From NCBI GenBank assembly GCA_903821995.1, contig CAIJNI010000075.1, forward strand, positions 1 to 64,000: DNA of 64,000 nucleotides, read 5' to 3'. The notes beneath the pieces are model-generated. The model saw only the letters and a list, made by a program, of their open reading frames with translations, had not been told where the DNA came from and made no database searches. Positions 28,770-38,827 of this stretch are shown in pieces; positions within the stretch are counted from its first letter, which is position 1; each line of letters starts with the position of its first letter. The DNA is from an uncultured beta proteobacterium. GTDB lineage: Bacteria > Pseudomonadota > Gammaproteobacteria > Burkholderiales > Burkholderiaceae. The position numbers and the translations under genes are program-made.

Positions 28770-29803
28770 GATGAACTTCCTCGACGTGTATCAAAAGCAT
28801 TTCGTAGGGCTTCCCCCATGAAGGTGAGCAACAATAAAGTGCCTACTAAAACCACAAACGTTGCTAGAGAAATCCACCACGCATCTAAGTTAGATTTTCC
28901 TTGAGACAACAGTTCGCCTAAGCTAGGTGTATCAGGCGGCACACCAAGGCCTAAAAAATCAAGACTAGTTAAGGATAAAATTGCAGCACTCATCCTAAAA
29001 GGTAAAAAAGTAATTACCGGAACTAATGAGTTAGGCAGAATGTGACGCCACATAATTTGCTGATCAGTTAGACCAAGCGCACGTGCAGCCCTAACATATT
29101 CTAAGGATCTGTTTCTAAAAAATTCAACCCGAACATAATCAGACAAACCCATCCAACCAAACAGTGATAAGAGAATGATGAGCAGCCAAATACTCGGACT
29201 GAATATCGATGCAAATATAATCAATAAGTAGAGCTCGGGCATCGATCCCCAAATCTCAATAAAGCGCTGACCCAAAAGATCGGTTTTACCACCAAAGTAA
29301 CCCATTAGGGCACCAAACAAAACACCAATGCTGACGCCAACAAAAGTCAATGCCAAACCAAACAAAATCGATAAACGAAAGCCATAAAGCAATCGAGCAA
29401 ACACATCACGCCCACGATCATCTGTACCTAAAATATTATCAAGAGAGGGTGGCGCAGGATTAGGCTCTTTGGAAAAATAATTAAGGCTTTGATGACTGTA
29501 CTGAACGATGGGAAATACCGCCCAGTTATGCCCTGCGTTTAAGTTGGCTTTTATTTGTGGATCATGAAAGTCCGTTGGGGTTGGGAAGTCGCCACCAAAA
29601 GTTGTTTCAGCATAATCTTTGAAAATCGGAAAATAAAACGTCCCCTCGTAACGAACAATCAAAGGTCGATCATTCGCAACAAACTCTCCAAGCAAACTTA
29701 TACCAAATAGAATACAAAAAATCCAAAGACTAACGTACCCTAATCTATTTTTTTTAAAACGACGCCACGCAGTATTTTTATCAATAGAGTCTTTAATCTT
29801 CAT
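28766..29803 (-). CDS. yejE: Peptide ABC importer permease (YejE-like)
   Basis: The 345-residue permease has the long YejE-type periplasmic loop after its first membrane segment (LIVRYEGTFYFPIFKDYAETTFGGDFPTPTD, split here as LIVRYEGTFYFPIFKDYAET and following) and the GTDDRGRDVFARLLYGFR block. The coupling motif is RAARALGLTDQQIMWRHILPN, and the protein ends with a GEALRNAFDTR tail. It overlaps yejB and yejF by 4 bases each, so all three are translationally coupled. Confidence 0.92.
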   Translation of the reverse strand: MKIKDSIDKNTAWRRFKKNRLGYVSLWIFCILFGISLLGEFVANDRPLIVRYEGTFYFPIFKDYAETTFGGDFPTPTDFHDPQIKANLNAGHNWAVFPIVQYSHQSLNYFSKEPNPAPPSLDNILGTDDRGRDVFARLLYGFRLSILFGLALTFVGVSIGVLFGALMGYFGGKTDLLGQRFIEIWGSMPELYLLIIFASIFSPSIWLLIILLSLFGWMGLSDYVRVEFFRNRSLEYVRAARALGLTDQQIMWRHILPNSLVPVITFLPFRMSAAILSLTSLDFLGLGVPPDTPSLGELLSQGKSNLDAWWISLATFVVLVGTLLLLTFMGEALRNAFDTRRGSSS

Positions 29804-30873
29804 GATCCCTCCGCGCCAAACTGTATCCGAGGATCAACCATGACGTAGGCAATGTCTGAAATTAACTTTGTGACTAAGCCAAGTAAAGTAAATACATATA
29901 GGGTTCCTAAAACAACAGGATAATCACGTCTCATTACGGCTTCAAAGGATAAGAGTCCTAATCCATCAAGAGAAAATAAAGTTTCAATCAGCAGAGAACC
30001 CGTAAAAAAAGCCCCAATAAAAGCAGCAGGAAATCCAGTCACTAATGGAATCATCGCATTACGAAAAATATGCTTCCACAAGACTTTACTTTCGGGCAAA
30101 CCTTTTGCCCTAGCAGTCAATACATATTGTTTACGAATTTCCTCTAAAAAAGAATTTTTAGTCAGCATCGTAATTACAGCAAAACTACCAATAACGGATG
30201 CCGTAATAGGTAAAACCAAATGCCATAAGTAGTCCATGATTTGCCCCATCCTACTCAAGCTTTCATAATTATCAGAGACTAACCCACGCAGCGGAAATAT
30301 CTGCAAAAAGCTTCCACCACCAAATAAAACAAGCAACAAAATCCCCATCACAAAGCCTGGTATAGCGTAACCAATTAAAACCAGTAAACTAGAAACAGTA
30401 TCAAATTTTGACCCATCTCGAACTGCTTTTGATATTCCTAGAGGTATAGAGATGAGATAAGTTAATAGAAATGTCCACAAACCAATACTAATCGAAACAG
30501 GTAATTTAGAAATCACTAAATGCCATACACTTTGATGCTGATAGTAACTATCTCCTAAATCAAACATCGCAAAGCGTTTAATCATTAAAAAGTATCGTTC
30601 TACCGGAGGTTTATCAAATCCATATAGAGCTTTCACCTCTGCGATTCGTTGTTCATCTACCCCCTGTCGTCCGCGGTAAGTGCTCCCGCCTCCGGTTGCT
30701 TCCCCAGCACCAACTCCAGCACCGCCTCGACCTTTTAACTCTAAAACCATTTGTTCAACTGGACCACCAGGAACAAATTGAACAACCGCAAAAGTTAAAG
30801 TCAAAACTCCGAGCAGGGTCGGAATCATTAGTAATAATCTTTTAAAGATATAAGGTATTAGTCCGTGACGCAT
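29800..30873 (-). CDS. yejB: Peptide ABC importer permease (YejB-like)
   Basis: The permease begins MRHGLIPYIFKRLLLMIPTL, the typical YejB/DppB N-terminus. It has a Gly-rich loop (LKGRGGAGVGAG, then GGGSTYRG) before LYGFDKPPVERY, a feature shared with YejB. The coupling motif is LTARAKGLPESKVLWKHIFRN. The frame could extend to 30903 but would then overlap yejA; the ATG at 30873, giving 357 residues and starting 2 bases after the yejA stop, is preferred. Confidence 0.92.
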   Translation of the reverse strand: MRHGLIPYIFKRLLLMIPTLLGVLTLTFAVVQFVPGGPVEQMVLELKGRGGAGVGAGEATGGGSTYRGRQGVDEQRIAEVKALYGFDKPPVERYFLMIKRFAMFDLGDSYYQHQSVWHLVISKLPVSISIGLWTFLLTYLISIPLGISKAVRDGSKFDTVSSLLVLIGYAIPGFVMGILLLVLFGGGSFLQIFPLRGLVSDNYESLSRMGQIMDYLWHLVLPITASVIGSFAVITMLTKNSFLEEIRKQYVLTARAKGLPESKVLWKHIFRNAMIPLVTGFPAAFIGAFFTGSLLIETLFSLDGLGLLSFEAVMRRDYPVVLGTLYVFTLLGLVTKLISDIAYVMVDPRIQFGAEGS

Positions 30874-30875
30874 CG

Positions 30876-32747
30876 CTATTGTTCCCTCTCTGAGCCCCGC
30901 CACCAGTTACTTAAAATCCATCCCTCAGCAGTGTAATAAGGTGGCGGAGATGGGTAACCTAATTCTTTTCTAAAAGCAATGCGATGAGTTGGGTTATACC
31001 AGTGCGGAATCACAAAATATCCGTGAGTCAGAACTCGGTCTAGGGCTCTAGTAGTAATAAAGAGTTGGTCACGAGTTTCTGCTCTTGTGACCTCTGCAAC
31101 TAAAGCATCTACTACCTTAGAATTAATTCCGATCAAATTATCAGAACCTTTTTCTTTACCCGCAGCACTTCCAAACCGATCCCATAATTCGTTCCCAGGA
31201 CTTTGGGTATCTTGATACCTGATCGTGGTCATGTCTAAATCATACTCTTCAAGCCGTTTTTGATATAAAGCGTAATCACTAGTTCTTACCTCCGCCTTAA
31301 TACCTAGCTTCTCAAGATTACGAATGTAGGCCGTCAAAATACGCAATAAAAAAGGACTATCTTCTACCATTTCAAAAGTAAATGGTTTACCTGATTGATT
31401 TCGTAATGCGCCATTTTTATAGTTCCATCCTGCCTGTGACAAGAGCTCTTTGGCTTGTTTAAGATTATCTCGTAAGCTATGAGAACCTTCTGTACTCACA
31501 GGTGATGGCATAGGACCATAAACTGTCTTAGGAATTTCTCCGGGGAACTGCGCATCCAGCTTCTTTAAGAGCTTAAGCTCAGCACCCTCAGGAATACTAT
31601 TTGGAATATGGCTAGCTCCCAACTCTGAATTCGAGAAATAACTATCTAACCTACGATATTGGTTATAAAAAAGTTGGCGATTGAGCCATTCAAAATCGAG
31701 TGCGAGCCCCAAAGCTTGTCTTACTTTGATATCTTTAAATACCTCTCTACGGGTGTTCATGGCAAATCCCTGCATCCCAGCACCGTTATGATGTTCAAAC
31801 TCTTTCTTCATCAAAGTGCCATCTCTAAACTTAGGCCCCACATAACTCTTAGCCCACAGCTTTGCTCGATATTCTACTAAGGTATCAAATTCACCAGCTT
31901 TAAAAGCCTCTAATCTAACGGTGTCATCACTAAATAGCTTGTAGACAACTCGATCAAAGTTAAAAAAACCTTTTCGGACATTGATGTGACTACCCCAGTA
32001 ATTAGGATCCTTTTTAAAAATAATGTTTCGACCACTTTGTTGAGATTCAATTAAGTAGGGACCACTTGAAATCGGCTTTTCAAAAGTAAGTTGGTCAAAA
32101 GCAGTCGATGTCCCGTCCGACTTTTTTCCCCAATTTTTAGAAAAGATTGGCATTGTTCCAACCAGTAAAGGAGCTTCCCCATTACGGTTATTAAAATCGA
32201 AACGAATCAACTTATCCCCAAGTACAACCGCTTGTTTAACATCTGCAAAAACAGTCCGGTATTGTGGATGTGCGAGTTTACTCATGAGTGTGTCAAAACT
32301 ATATTTAACATCACTCGCTAAAATAGGGGAGCCGTCATTAAATCGAGCCTCTGGGCGTAAATGAAATGTCATTGAGAGATGATCTGAAGAAATCGTCATA
32401 TCGTCAGCAATCAACCCATAAATTGTAGATGTTTCATCTGGACTACCCACTGCCAATGATTCAAACATTAATGCAGCAATACCCGGTGCAGCTACCCCCC
32501 TGAGAGTAAAAGGATTAAATTTATCAAAGCTCGTCCTACGATCTGGATTTGGAAGTGTCAGCGTACCACCCTGTGGTGCTTGTGGGTTGACATACTCAAA
32601 ATTTGTAAAGTCTTTAACGTACTTCGGTTGCCCATATTGCGCAAATGCATGATCCGCCCAACTGTTTATCGGCAAAGCAATAAACATTAGAATAAGTAGT
32701 AAACGAGAAGCCTTAAATGAGCCTGAGTGCATAATTGTTTTCTTCAT
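30876..32747 (-). CDS. yejA: Periplasmic peptide-binding protein (YejA-like)
   Basis: The solute-binding protein is of family 5 (OppA/YejA). It has a signal peptide (LLLILMFIALPINSWA) and the YejA-type mature start HAFAQYGQPKYVKDFTNFEY, then TLPNPDRRTSFDKFNPFTLRG. Length (about 623 residues) suits YejA, which binds oligopeptides including microcin C in enterobacteria. ATG at 32747 (MKKTIMHSG) gives a better signal peptide than the first ATG at 32756. It opens the yejABEF operon and diverges from fabI across about 70 bases. Confidence 0.9.
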   Translation of the reverse strand: MKKTIMHSGSFKASRLLLILMFIALPINSWADHAFAQYGQPKYVKDFTNFEYVNPQAPQGGTLTLPNPDRRTSFDKFNPFTLRGVAAPGIAALMFESLAVGSPDETSTIYGLIADDMTISSDHLSMTFHLRPEARFNDGSPILASDVKYSFDTLMSKLAHPQYRTVFADVKQAVVLGDKLIRFDFNNRNGEAPLLVGTMPIFSKNWGKKSDGTSTAFDQLTFEKPISSGPYLIESQQSGRNIIFKKDPNYWGSHINVRKGFFNFDRVVYKLFSDDTVRLEAFKAGEFDTLVEYRAKLWAKSYVGPKFRDGTLMKKEFEHHNGAGMQGFAMNTRREVFKDIKVRQALGLALDFEWLNRQLFYNQYRRLDSYFSNSELGASHIPNSIPEGAELKLLKKLDAQFPGEIPKTVYGPMPSPVSTEGSHSLRDNLKQAKELLSQAGWNYKNGALRNQSGKPFTFEMVEDSPFLLRILTAYIRNLEKLGIKAEVRTSDYALYQKRLEEYDLDMTTIRYQDTQSPGNELWDRFGSAAGKEKGSDNLIGINSKVVDALVAEVTRAETRDQLFITTRALDRVLTHGYFVIPHWYNPTHRIAFRKELGYPSPPPYYTAEGWILSNWWRGSEREQ

Positions 32748-32821
32748 GTGACACAATTGTAATTCTGAAGCATTATTTTTAATAAAATTAAAACATCCTC
32801 ATCCACACAAGGGAAATTAGC

Positions 32822-33610
32822 ATGGGCTTTTTAACAGGCAAAAAAATACTTTTAACTGGACTTTTATCAAATCGTTCAATTGCTTACGGCATCGCTAAAG
32901 CATGTCACCGTGAAGGTGCAGAGCTGGCATTTACCTATGTAGGTGATCGTTTCAAGGATCGTATTACAGAATTTGCAACAGAATTTAATAGTACCCTTAT
33001 TTTTGACTTAGATGTCAGTAGCGATACACAAATTGATCAACTTTTTATTGATCTTAAGAAATCATGGCCTCAATTTGATGGCTTTGTCCATGCTATTGGG
33101 TTTGCCCCGCGTGAAGCGATTGGCGGCGACTTTTTAGAAGGTCTTTCCCGCGAAGGTTTTAGGATCGCACATGACATTTCAGCCTATAGCTTTCCTGCGC
33201 TCGCAAAAGCAGCATTACCCCTACTTAGCCCAAACGCCTCACTATTGACCCTAACTTATCTCGGCGCCATGCGAAGCATTCCTAACTACAACACCATGGG
33301 ACTGGCAAAAGCTTCACTCGAAGCAAGTGTGCGCTACCTTGCAGGTTCACTAGGCCCTAAAGGTATTCGTGTCAATGGCATCTCTGCAGGCCCTATTAAA
33401 ACCCTCGCTGCCTCTGGCATTAAAGACTTTGGAAAAATATTAAATTTTGTTCAAACACACGCACCGCTTCGTCGCAATGTCAGTATTGATGATGTTGGTA
33501 ATGCAGCAGCATTCTTTTTATCTGACTTAGCCTCAGGAATTACAGGTGAAATCACCTACGTTGACTCTGGATTTAGTCACGTCGTCGGCGGTATGGATGA
33601 GCCTACTTAA
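32822..33610 (+). CDS. fabI: Enoyl-[acyl-carrier-protein] reductase (NADH) FabI
   Basis: FabI reduces enoyl-ACP in the last step of each fatty-acid elongation cycle. The 262-residue protein has the variant nucleotide-binding start [18 protein letters not shown] and the catalytic Tyr146 (TYLGA), Tyr156 and Lys163 ([11 protein letters not shown]), numbered exactly as in the Escherichia coli enzyme. The [14 protein letters not shown] substrate loop is intact. An AAGGGAAA site precedes the ATG. It is followed 8 bases later by chrA, so the two are probably co-transcribed. Confidence 0.97.
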   Translation: MGFLTGKKILLTGLLSNRSIAYGIAKACHREGAELAFTYVGDRFKDRITEFATEFNSTLIFDLDVSSDTQIDQLFIDLKKSWPQFDGFVHAIGFAPREAIGGDFLEGLSREGFRIAHDISAYSFPALAKAALPLLSPNASLLTLTYLGAMRSIPNYNTMGLAKASLEASVRYLAGSLGPKGIRVNGISAGPIKTLAASGIKDFGKILNFVQTHAPLRRNVSIDDVGNAAAFFLSDLASGITGEITYVDSGFSHVVGGMDEPT

Positions 33611-33618
33611 AAACTAAT

Positions 33619-34977
33619 ATGCCCGAAAACCTTAATTTACGGAGTACGATCAGCCTTCGGGAGGCTTTTAAGTTTTGGTTAAAACTAGGTTTTATTAGCT
33701 TTGGCGGTCCAGCAGGACAAATAGCAACTGTTCACCAAGAACTCGTTGAGAAGAAACGTTGGATTTCAGAGAGCCGTTTTTTGCACGCTCTGAACTACTG
33801 TATGGTCCTACCAGGACCTGAAGCCCTCCAATTAGTCATTTATATTGGGTGGCTCATGCACCGCACTATCGGAGGTTTAGTCGCAGGACTTTTATTTATA
33901 TTACCTTCACTCATCCTTTTAATCGGCTTATCTGCAATTTATGTGACCTACGGAAATACCGTACTAATTACAGGGATCTTTCTTGGCATCAAACCGGCGG
34001 TTACAGCCATCGTGCTCTATGCAGGCTATCGTATTGGTAAACGAATTTTAAAAGGCCCCCTTCATTGGGGAATTGCTATTTTGTCTTTTATCGCTATCGC
34101 ATTCATTCATCTACCCTACCCAGCGATCATTGTCGGAGCTGGATTATTGGGTTATTTGTGCAGCCGCTATAGCAATAATTTTTCGAATACCTCAAGTGGT
34201 CACTCAAAGACCGTTGATAAAAGTGGCACTCAAGCTATCATTGGCGACGATACGCCTACCCCACCACATGCCATTTTTGCTAAAAAACAACTGGTAATGT
34301 CAATTGTTGGATCGATCATTGCTTGGGGAGTTCCATTCATGATGATTGTGATGCTTTGGGGTCAAGAATCTATCTTTGCTTCGCTATCACTATTTTTTAC
34401 CAAAGCCGCTCTCTTAACTTTTGGAGGGGCCTACGCAGTTCTCCCCTATGTATTCCAAGCTGCCGTTGAAAATTTTCATTGGCTTAGCGCCTCACAAATG
34501 ATTGATGGTCTAGCTCTTGGTGAAACAACACCAGGCCCCCTCATCATCGTTGTAGCATTTGTGGGATACCTCGCAGCACATGCAGAAGCACTCATCTCTA
34601 CGATGAATGTAAGCCCATTTCTTGCAGGAGCTTTAGGGGCTATCATCGTGAGTTGGTTTATCTTCTTACCATCATTTTGTTTTATTTTTATCGGAGGACC
34701 TCTCATTGAGTCTACCCACAAGGAGTTGCGGTTCGCTCCTGCAATGAACGCGATCTCCTGCGCTGTGGTCGGAGTCATTGCAAGTCTTTCTTTATTTTTT
34801 GCAATTCATACCATCTGGCCAAAAGGTCTTAACCAAACCCTCACTAATCCTTCATGGGTCTCAATTGTTTTATTAGCCCTAGCAACTGTGTCGCTGATCA
34901 AATTCGAACAAAGTGTTATACGTGTTTTGCTAGGCTGTGCCTCAATAGGACTTTTATGGCACTGGATGACAATTTAG
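33619..34977 (+). CDS. chrA: Chromate transporter ChrA, long two-domain form
   Basis: ChrA exports chromate from the cytoplasm. The 452-residue protein contains two homologous CHR domains: the first (about 12-190) with FISFGGPAGQIATVHQELVEKKRW and LPGPEALQLVIYIGW, the second (about 225-450) with LTFGGAYAVLPYVFQ and GLALGETTPGPLIIVVAFVG. The conserved GG-P, PGP and GET-PGP motifs are present in order. About ten membrane segments are expected. It follows fabI with an 8-base gap, and no chrB regulator is nearby. Confidence 0.93.
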   Translation: MPENLNLRSTISLREAFKFWLKLGFISFGGPAGQIATVHQELVEKKRWISESRFLHALNYCMVLPGPEALQLVIYIGWLMHRTIGGLVAGLLFILPSLILLIGLSAIYVTYGNTVLITGIFLGIKPAVTAIVLYAGYRIGKRILKGPLHWGIAILSFIAIAFIHLPYPAIIVGAGLLGYLCSRYSNNFSNTSSGHSKTVDKSGTQAIIGDDTPTPPHAIFAKKQLVMSIVGSIIAWGVPFMMIVMLWGQESIFASLSLFFTKAALLTFGGAYAVLPYVFQAAVENFHWLSASQMIDGLALGETTPGPLIIVVAFVGYLAAHAEALISTMNVSPFLAGALGAIIVSWFIFLPSFCFIFIGGPLIESTHKELRFAPAMNAISCAVVGVIASLSLFFAIHTIWPKGLNQTLTNPSWVSIVLLALATVSLIKFEQSVIRVLLGCASIGLLWHWMTI

Positions 34978-35010
34978 GATCGAAAAATTTTATTTTTTAA
35001 TCGTCATTAT

Positions 35011-35712
35011 TTAGGGCTTAAGGATTTCTGACTGGAAAGACTCCGTATCTTTTTGACTATCACGCTTAAACTCTAGACGCGTTGTCTTGCCGTTCTCACC
35101 CGGAAAATTATTCAAAGCACCCCTCACTAATAAAGGTAAGAGTCTATTGGCAGAAGCACCACCGAGAGAATCGGTCTGCGCTCTCGACTGCCAAATCCGT
35201 TTTTTTGTCTTTGCGTCAGACAAAAATAACTCCAAGGTATTAGTATATATTTCATAAGTTACAGATTGATAAAATGTCCCACCACCACAAAAACCACCCC
35301 GTCTTAAACCACCACAAGGGTACGCAGGATATGTAAGGGCCTGCATACCCTGCGAAATAGTTCGCGGCGTATTCAATTGATAATCAAAAGTATATTCGTT
35401 AGGAGCAGCATTAATAAAGCCCGCCTTTTCTAATTCTTGTTCAATCAGTTTTGTATAGAACTGTCTTTCAGGATCTAACTCCTGAGCAATATGATCTGCC
35501 CACTGGTAGTTATGACGAAGAAGAACTGAAGGGACTTGACCCGTCCCCGGCTGACCCTCTAAAGTAGAAGCCTTTTGAGATTGCGATTTTGGGAGTTGGT
35601 GAAAGTTAGTAACTTCCACAAGGGTAATTGAAGTACACCCTCCCAAAAGAAGAGCACTCAACAGAATGCATCCCAAAAAGATGTGGATAAAAAAATGGTT
35701 AAGAATTCTCAT
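35011..35712 (-). CDS. DUF4136-like outer-membrane lipoprotein
   Basis: The 233-residue protein has a lipoprotein signal (FLGCILLSALLLGGC, likely lipidated Cys near residue 26) followed by a domain with YTKLIEQELEKAGF and NEYTFDYQLNTPRT, then a late SDAKTKKRIWQSRAQTDS block. This resembles DUF4136 lipoproteins, which are common but uncharacterised in proteobacteria. A cysteine/glycine-rich stretch (YPCGGLRRGGFCGGG) near 130-145 is a low-complexity oddity typical of several such proteins. It is a single gene, convergent with chrA. Function unknown. Confidence 0.7.
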   Translation of the reverse strand: MRILNHFFIHIFLGCILLSALLLGGCTSITLVEVTNFHQLPKSQSQKASTLEGQPGTGQVPSVLLRHNYQWADHIAQELDPERQFYTKLIEQELEKAGFINAAPNEYTFDYQLNTPRTISQGMQALTYPAYPCGGLRRGGFCGGGTFYQSVTYEIYTNTLELFLSDAKTKKRIWQSRAQTDSLGGASANRLLPLLVRGALNNFPGENGKTTRLEFKRDSQKDTESFQSEILKP

Positions 35713-35808
35713 ATAAGAATCTTAACCATAATTTCTGTTAAAAATATTAAAATTACAAAAATATATTACGAGATATATACTCGCAATACCCCAACTATAT
35801 TCTGCAAT

Positions 35809-36810
35809 TTATTCAGCCACAATCAGATTTCTCAAACAGCCTAAACCTTCAACTTCAGATTCCATAACATCACCTGGCTTTAAAAATTCTGCGGGCGTGC
35901 GACTATAACCAACTCCGGGAGGCGTTCCTGTAGCAATAATATCTCCAGCTTCTAAAGTTAATCCCCTAGACAATTCAGCAATAATTCGCGGGATTTTAAA
36001 ATACATCTGCTCTGTTGTACCATTTTGCTTCTCTACTCCATTGACACGACAAATTAAACGAACATTATCTGGATTGAATGACTCTGCTGGAACAATCCAA
36101 GGTCCCATAGGACCATGGCCGTCTAAACTCTTGCCTTTAAACCACTGACCCCCATGACGCTTTTGTTGAACATCACGGCATGTCGTATCGTTATAAGCTG
36201 TGTATCCAAAAACATGAGACATAGCATTGGCTTCAGATATATTTTTTCCCTTTGTACCAATCACTATCGCTAATTCAACTTCCCAGTCTAAAGCTGTAGA
36301 ATTAGTACCATCATATGGAATGGCATCAAACGGCCCATTCATCGTATTCACTGCCTTAGTAAACACAACGGGATTCTGAGGATACTCTTTAACACCTTTG
36401 TCAGCCCGGGCGTTTAAGCCTTCTTCAAAGTGCTCCAAATAGTTCCAACCAATACAATAAATATTGCTATGTGGTCTTGGAATAGGGGATAAGAGCTTCA
36501 CTTCATTAATGGGATTGACCTGATTACGATTCTTTTTAAATGAATCAACAATTAGCTTAATTTGAACCATCCCCATTTCACCACTTGCAATAAGGGATAG
36601 CATGGAATGAGGATCAAAAGAAAGTATCATTTTAAGAATTTCTGCCTCTTGAGCAATATCAGCAACACGCCCATCATCAAGGACTACTCCAATTCGAGGG
36701 GAAAGGTTTTGAAATGGTAAGAAAGTAACTAAACGTAATCCACCTTGGGCCAGAGCCGGGGGAATCGAAAATGGGGCTTGACCCAATTGAACAGCGTGAG
36801 TTGTTGTCAT
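35809..36810 (-). CDS. Fumarylacetoacetate hydrolase (FAH) family protein
   Basis: The 333-residue protein has the FAH-family C-terminal barrel. Seen motifs are NIYCIGWNYLEHFEEG, PVVFTKAVNT, LDWEVELAIVIG (with the E and E/D metal ligands), GYTAYNDTTCRDVQ, KGKSLDGHGPMGPWIV and GDIIATGTPPGVG. The family covers hydrolases and decarboxylases of acylpyruvates, 2-hydroxyhepta-2,4-dienedioate and similar compounds with a Mg or Mn ion. The substrate is not resolvable. It is likely a ring-cleavage-pathway or acylpyruvate hydrolase, encoded as a single gene. Confidence 0.87.
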   Translation of the reverse strand: MTTTHAVQLGQAPFSIPPALAQGGLRLVTFLPFQNLSPRIGVVLDDGRVADIAQEAEILKMILSFDPHSMLSLIASGEMGMVQIKLIVDSFKKNRNQVNPINEVKLLSPIPRPHSNIYCIGWNYLEHFEEGLNARADKGVKEYPQNPVVFTKAVNTMNGPFDAIPYDGTNSTALDWEVELAIVIGTKGKNISEANAMSHVFGYTAYNDTTCRDVQQKRHGGQWFKGKSLDGHGPMGPWIVPAESFNPDNVRLICRVNGVEKQNGTTEQMYFKIPRIIAELSRGLTLEAGDIIATGTPPGVGYSRTPAEFLKPGDVMESEVEGLGCLRNLIVAE

Positions 36811-36886
36811 AATTTATTTTATAAGGAGTTAGGAAATATGCTTAACCTATTATATTACTTCCAGACTTAACTTTCTAGGCAAGGTT

Positions 36887-37897
36887 CTAGTCGGGCGTTG
36901 TATTCTCTTGAGCATTTTTAGCTAAGCTTACTTCCATCTCACGTGGCAGTTTGACCCCATTTTTTACAGCTAAAACCTCAGCCATTACACTCACGGCGAT
37001 TTCAGCAGGAGTTTTGCTTCCAATATAAATACCGATCGGTCCTCTTAAACGTTGGAGTGATGCATCCGTGTGATCAAAATATTCAATCATGCGCTGTTTA
37101 CGAGACTGATTGTTTCTGCGAGAACCAATGGCCCCCACATAAAAAGCTTGCGTTTCAAGCGCTTCTAAAAGTGCTAAGTCATCTAGTTTTGGGTCATGCG
37201 TCAAGGCAACAACACAGCTTCTCTTATCTAGTTTCATATTAACCACAACGTCATCTGGCGATTGCGTCACAATATTGACTCCAGGCACCGACCAATTAGC
37301 TCGGTACTCGTCTCTTGGATCACATACCGTCACTTGAAATCCATTAAATTTGGCCATGGTTGCCATGTACTCACTCAACTGCCCAGCACCGATAATTAAC
37401 ATCCGGTATTCTGGGCCAAAGGTATTTGTTAACTCAGTTTCTGAACACGATAATTCTTCTGGTTTTTGAGTAATATCTTGGGACACAACGCCATCTTTTA
37501 AATTAACGGTTCTGCGTATGAGCTGCCCCTGTTCTAAACCAGCTATCAAATCCTTTAATGCCCTCGCTTCGGGATTAAACTCAAGCATTAACTCTAATGT
37601 ACCGCCACAAGGCAAACCAAAACGGTGGGCTTCATCAGCAGTTACGCCATATTTAACAAATACGGGAGCTTGATCAATTATTTTTTTACCATGGGTGTTT
37701 TCTCGAATCAAATCATCTTCAATACAGCCACCAGAAACACTCCCCATGACAGTGCTGTCTTCACACATTGCCATAATCGACCCGATAGGTCTAGGTGACG
37801 ATCCCCAGGTTCTAACCACTGTCGCAAGTAAAGCTTTTTTATTAGCCTCGCGCCAAGCTAAGAGATGTCTCAATACTGTAACGTCAATATTTTCCAT
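36887..37897 (-). CDS. XdhC/CoxI-family molybdenum-cofactor maturation protein
   Basis: XdhC-type proteins sulfurate or insert molybdenum cofactor for xanthine dehydrogenase-family enzymes. The protein has the XdhC_CoxI N-terminal block ALLATVVRTWGSSPRPIGSIMAM, GSVSGGCIEDDLI, GLPCGGTLELMLE, and a Rossmann-like C-terminal domain (MLIIGAGQLSEYMA, VVALTHDPKLDDLALLEAL, YVGAIGSRRN). The frame is open to 38008, but the upstream residues overlap thiD and are unlike the family, so the ATG at 37897 (MENIDVTVLRH, 336 residues) is preferred. No molybdenum hydroxylase is in the window. Confidence 0.88.
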   Translation of the reverse strand: MENIDVTVLRHLLAWREANKKALLATVVRTWGSSPRPIGSIMAMCEDSTVMGSVSGGCIEDDLIRENTHGKKIIDQAPVFVKYGVTADEAHRFGLPCGGTLELMLEFNPEARALKDLIAGLEQGQLIRRTVNLKDGVVSQDITQKPEELSCSETELTNTFGPEYRMLIIGAGQLSEYMATMAKFNGFQVTVCDPRDEYRANWSVPGVNIVTQSPDDVVVNMKLDKRSCVVALTHDPKLDDLALLEALETQAFYVGAIGSRRNNQSRKQRMIEYFDHTDASLQRLRGPIGIYIGSKTPAEIAVSVMAEVLAVKNGVKLPREMEVSLAKNAQENTTPD

Positions 37898-37907
37898 AAT
37901 TCTTATT

Positions 37908-38738
37908 CTACCCCTGTGGGTAATTCTGAAAAGCATGCCACAATGGCCCAGGTCCCCGCCCCATATGAAGCTCCTTCGCATGCTTAATCGCTTCTTGAAC
38001 ATAAGCAATGGCTTCTTCTACCGCTTGATTCACAGTGAGCTGATTACCAAGACCAACGGCAATAGCACTTGCTAGAGAACAACCCGTACCGTGCGTATTT
38101 TTAGTTGTAATGAAGTCATGCCGATACCCCTTTAAAATCACTTCATTACCGTCGTGATAGGCTAAGATATCCATAATGTTGGATTGCCCTTCTAAGTGCC
38201 CACCTTTTAGCAATACCGCTTGGGAGCCAAACTCTAATAAATCTTTTGCAGCTCCAGGCATGTCGTCTAACAATTTAATTTCACGACCTAAAAGAATCCC
38301 AGCTTCAATTAAATTCGGAGTTATTACGGTTGCTTGCAAGAATAATTTTTCTTTCATCGCACGTGCCGTATCACCTCCCCCTAAATTAGCTCCGGAAGTT
38401 GCACGTAAAACAGGGTCAATCACAACAAATTTAGGTTGGTACTCTTTAATTTTTTGAGAAATTAATTCAGCAATTAACGGATTAGCCAGCATCCCTGTTT
38501 TGATGACATCAACTCTAAAATCAGAAAATACAGCATCAATCTGCTGAGCAATCATTTCTAGACTAATTTCTTCTATCCCCATCACTCCTAGGGTGTTTTG
38601 AGCAGTGATCGCAGTAATGGCAGTCATCCCATGTCCACCTAATGCAGCAATCGTCTTAAGATCCGCTTGAATACCCGCACCACCGCCACTATCTGAGCCG
38701 GCAATAGATAAAATGTGAGGGATGTTGACGTGGTTCAT
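37908..38738 (-). CDS. thiD: Hydroxymethylpyrimidine/phosphomethylpyrimidine kinase ThiD
   Basis: ThiD phosphorylates HMP and HMP-P for thiamine synthesis. The 276-residue product has SIAGSDSGGGAGIQADLKTI, the GGHGMTAITAITAQNT block, the ribokinase-fold lysine region VIDPVLRATSGANL and the C-terminal anion hole NTHGTGCSLASAIAVGL with the catalytic Asp position replaced by Cys, as is normal in ThiD. It lies 10 bases upstream of xdhC. No TPP riboswitch is recognisable in the 70-odd bases upstream. Confidence 0.95.
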   Translation of the reverse strand: MNHVNIPHILSIAGSDSGGGAGIQADLKTIAALGGHGMTAITAITAQNTLGVMGIEEISLEMIAQQIDAVFSDFRVDVIKTGMLANPLIAELISQKIKEYQPKFVVIDPVLRATSGANLGGGDTARAMKEKLFLQATVITPNLIEAGILLGREIKLLDDMPGAAKDLLEFGSQAVLLKGGHLEGQSNIMDILAYHDGNEVILKGYRHDFITTKNTHGTGCSLASAIAVGLGNQLTVNQAVEEAIAYVQEAIKHAKELHMGRGPGPLWHAFQNYPQG

Positions 38739-38827
38739 GTTGATGTGAGGAGTTAGAGGTAAACTTGTTGTTTTGATTGTAGTAGCCTTTTGATTTAAGG
38801 TGAAACATCTCTATGGAGACTCATAAA

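Noticed and set aside
38739-38827. Possible TPP riboswitch ahead of thiD
   Set aside because: The region is too short and lacks the conserved CTGAGA and ACCTGA-type thi-box elements.
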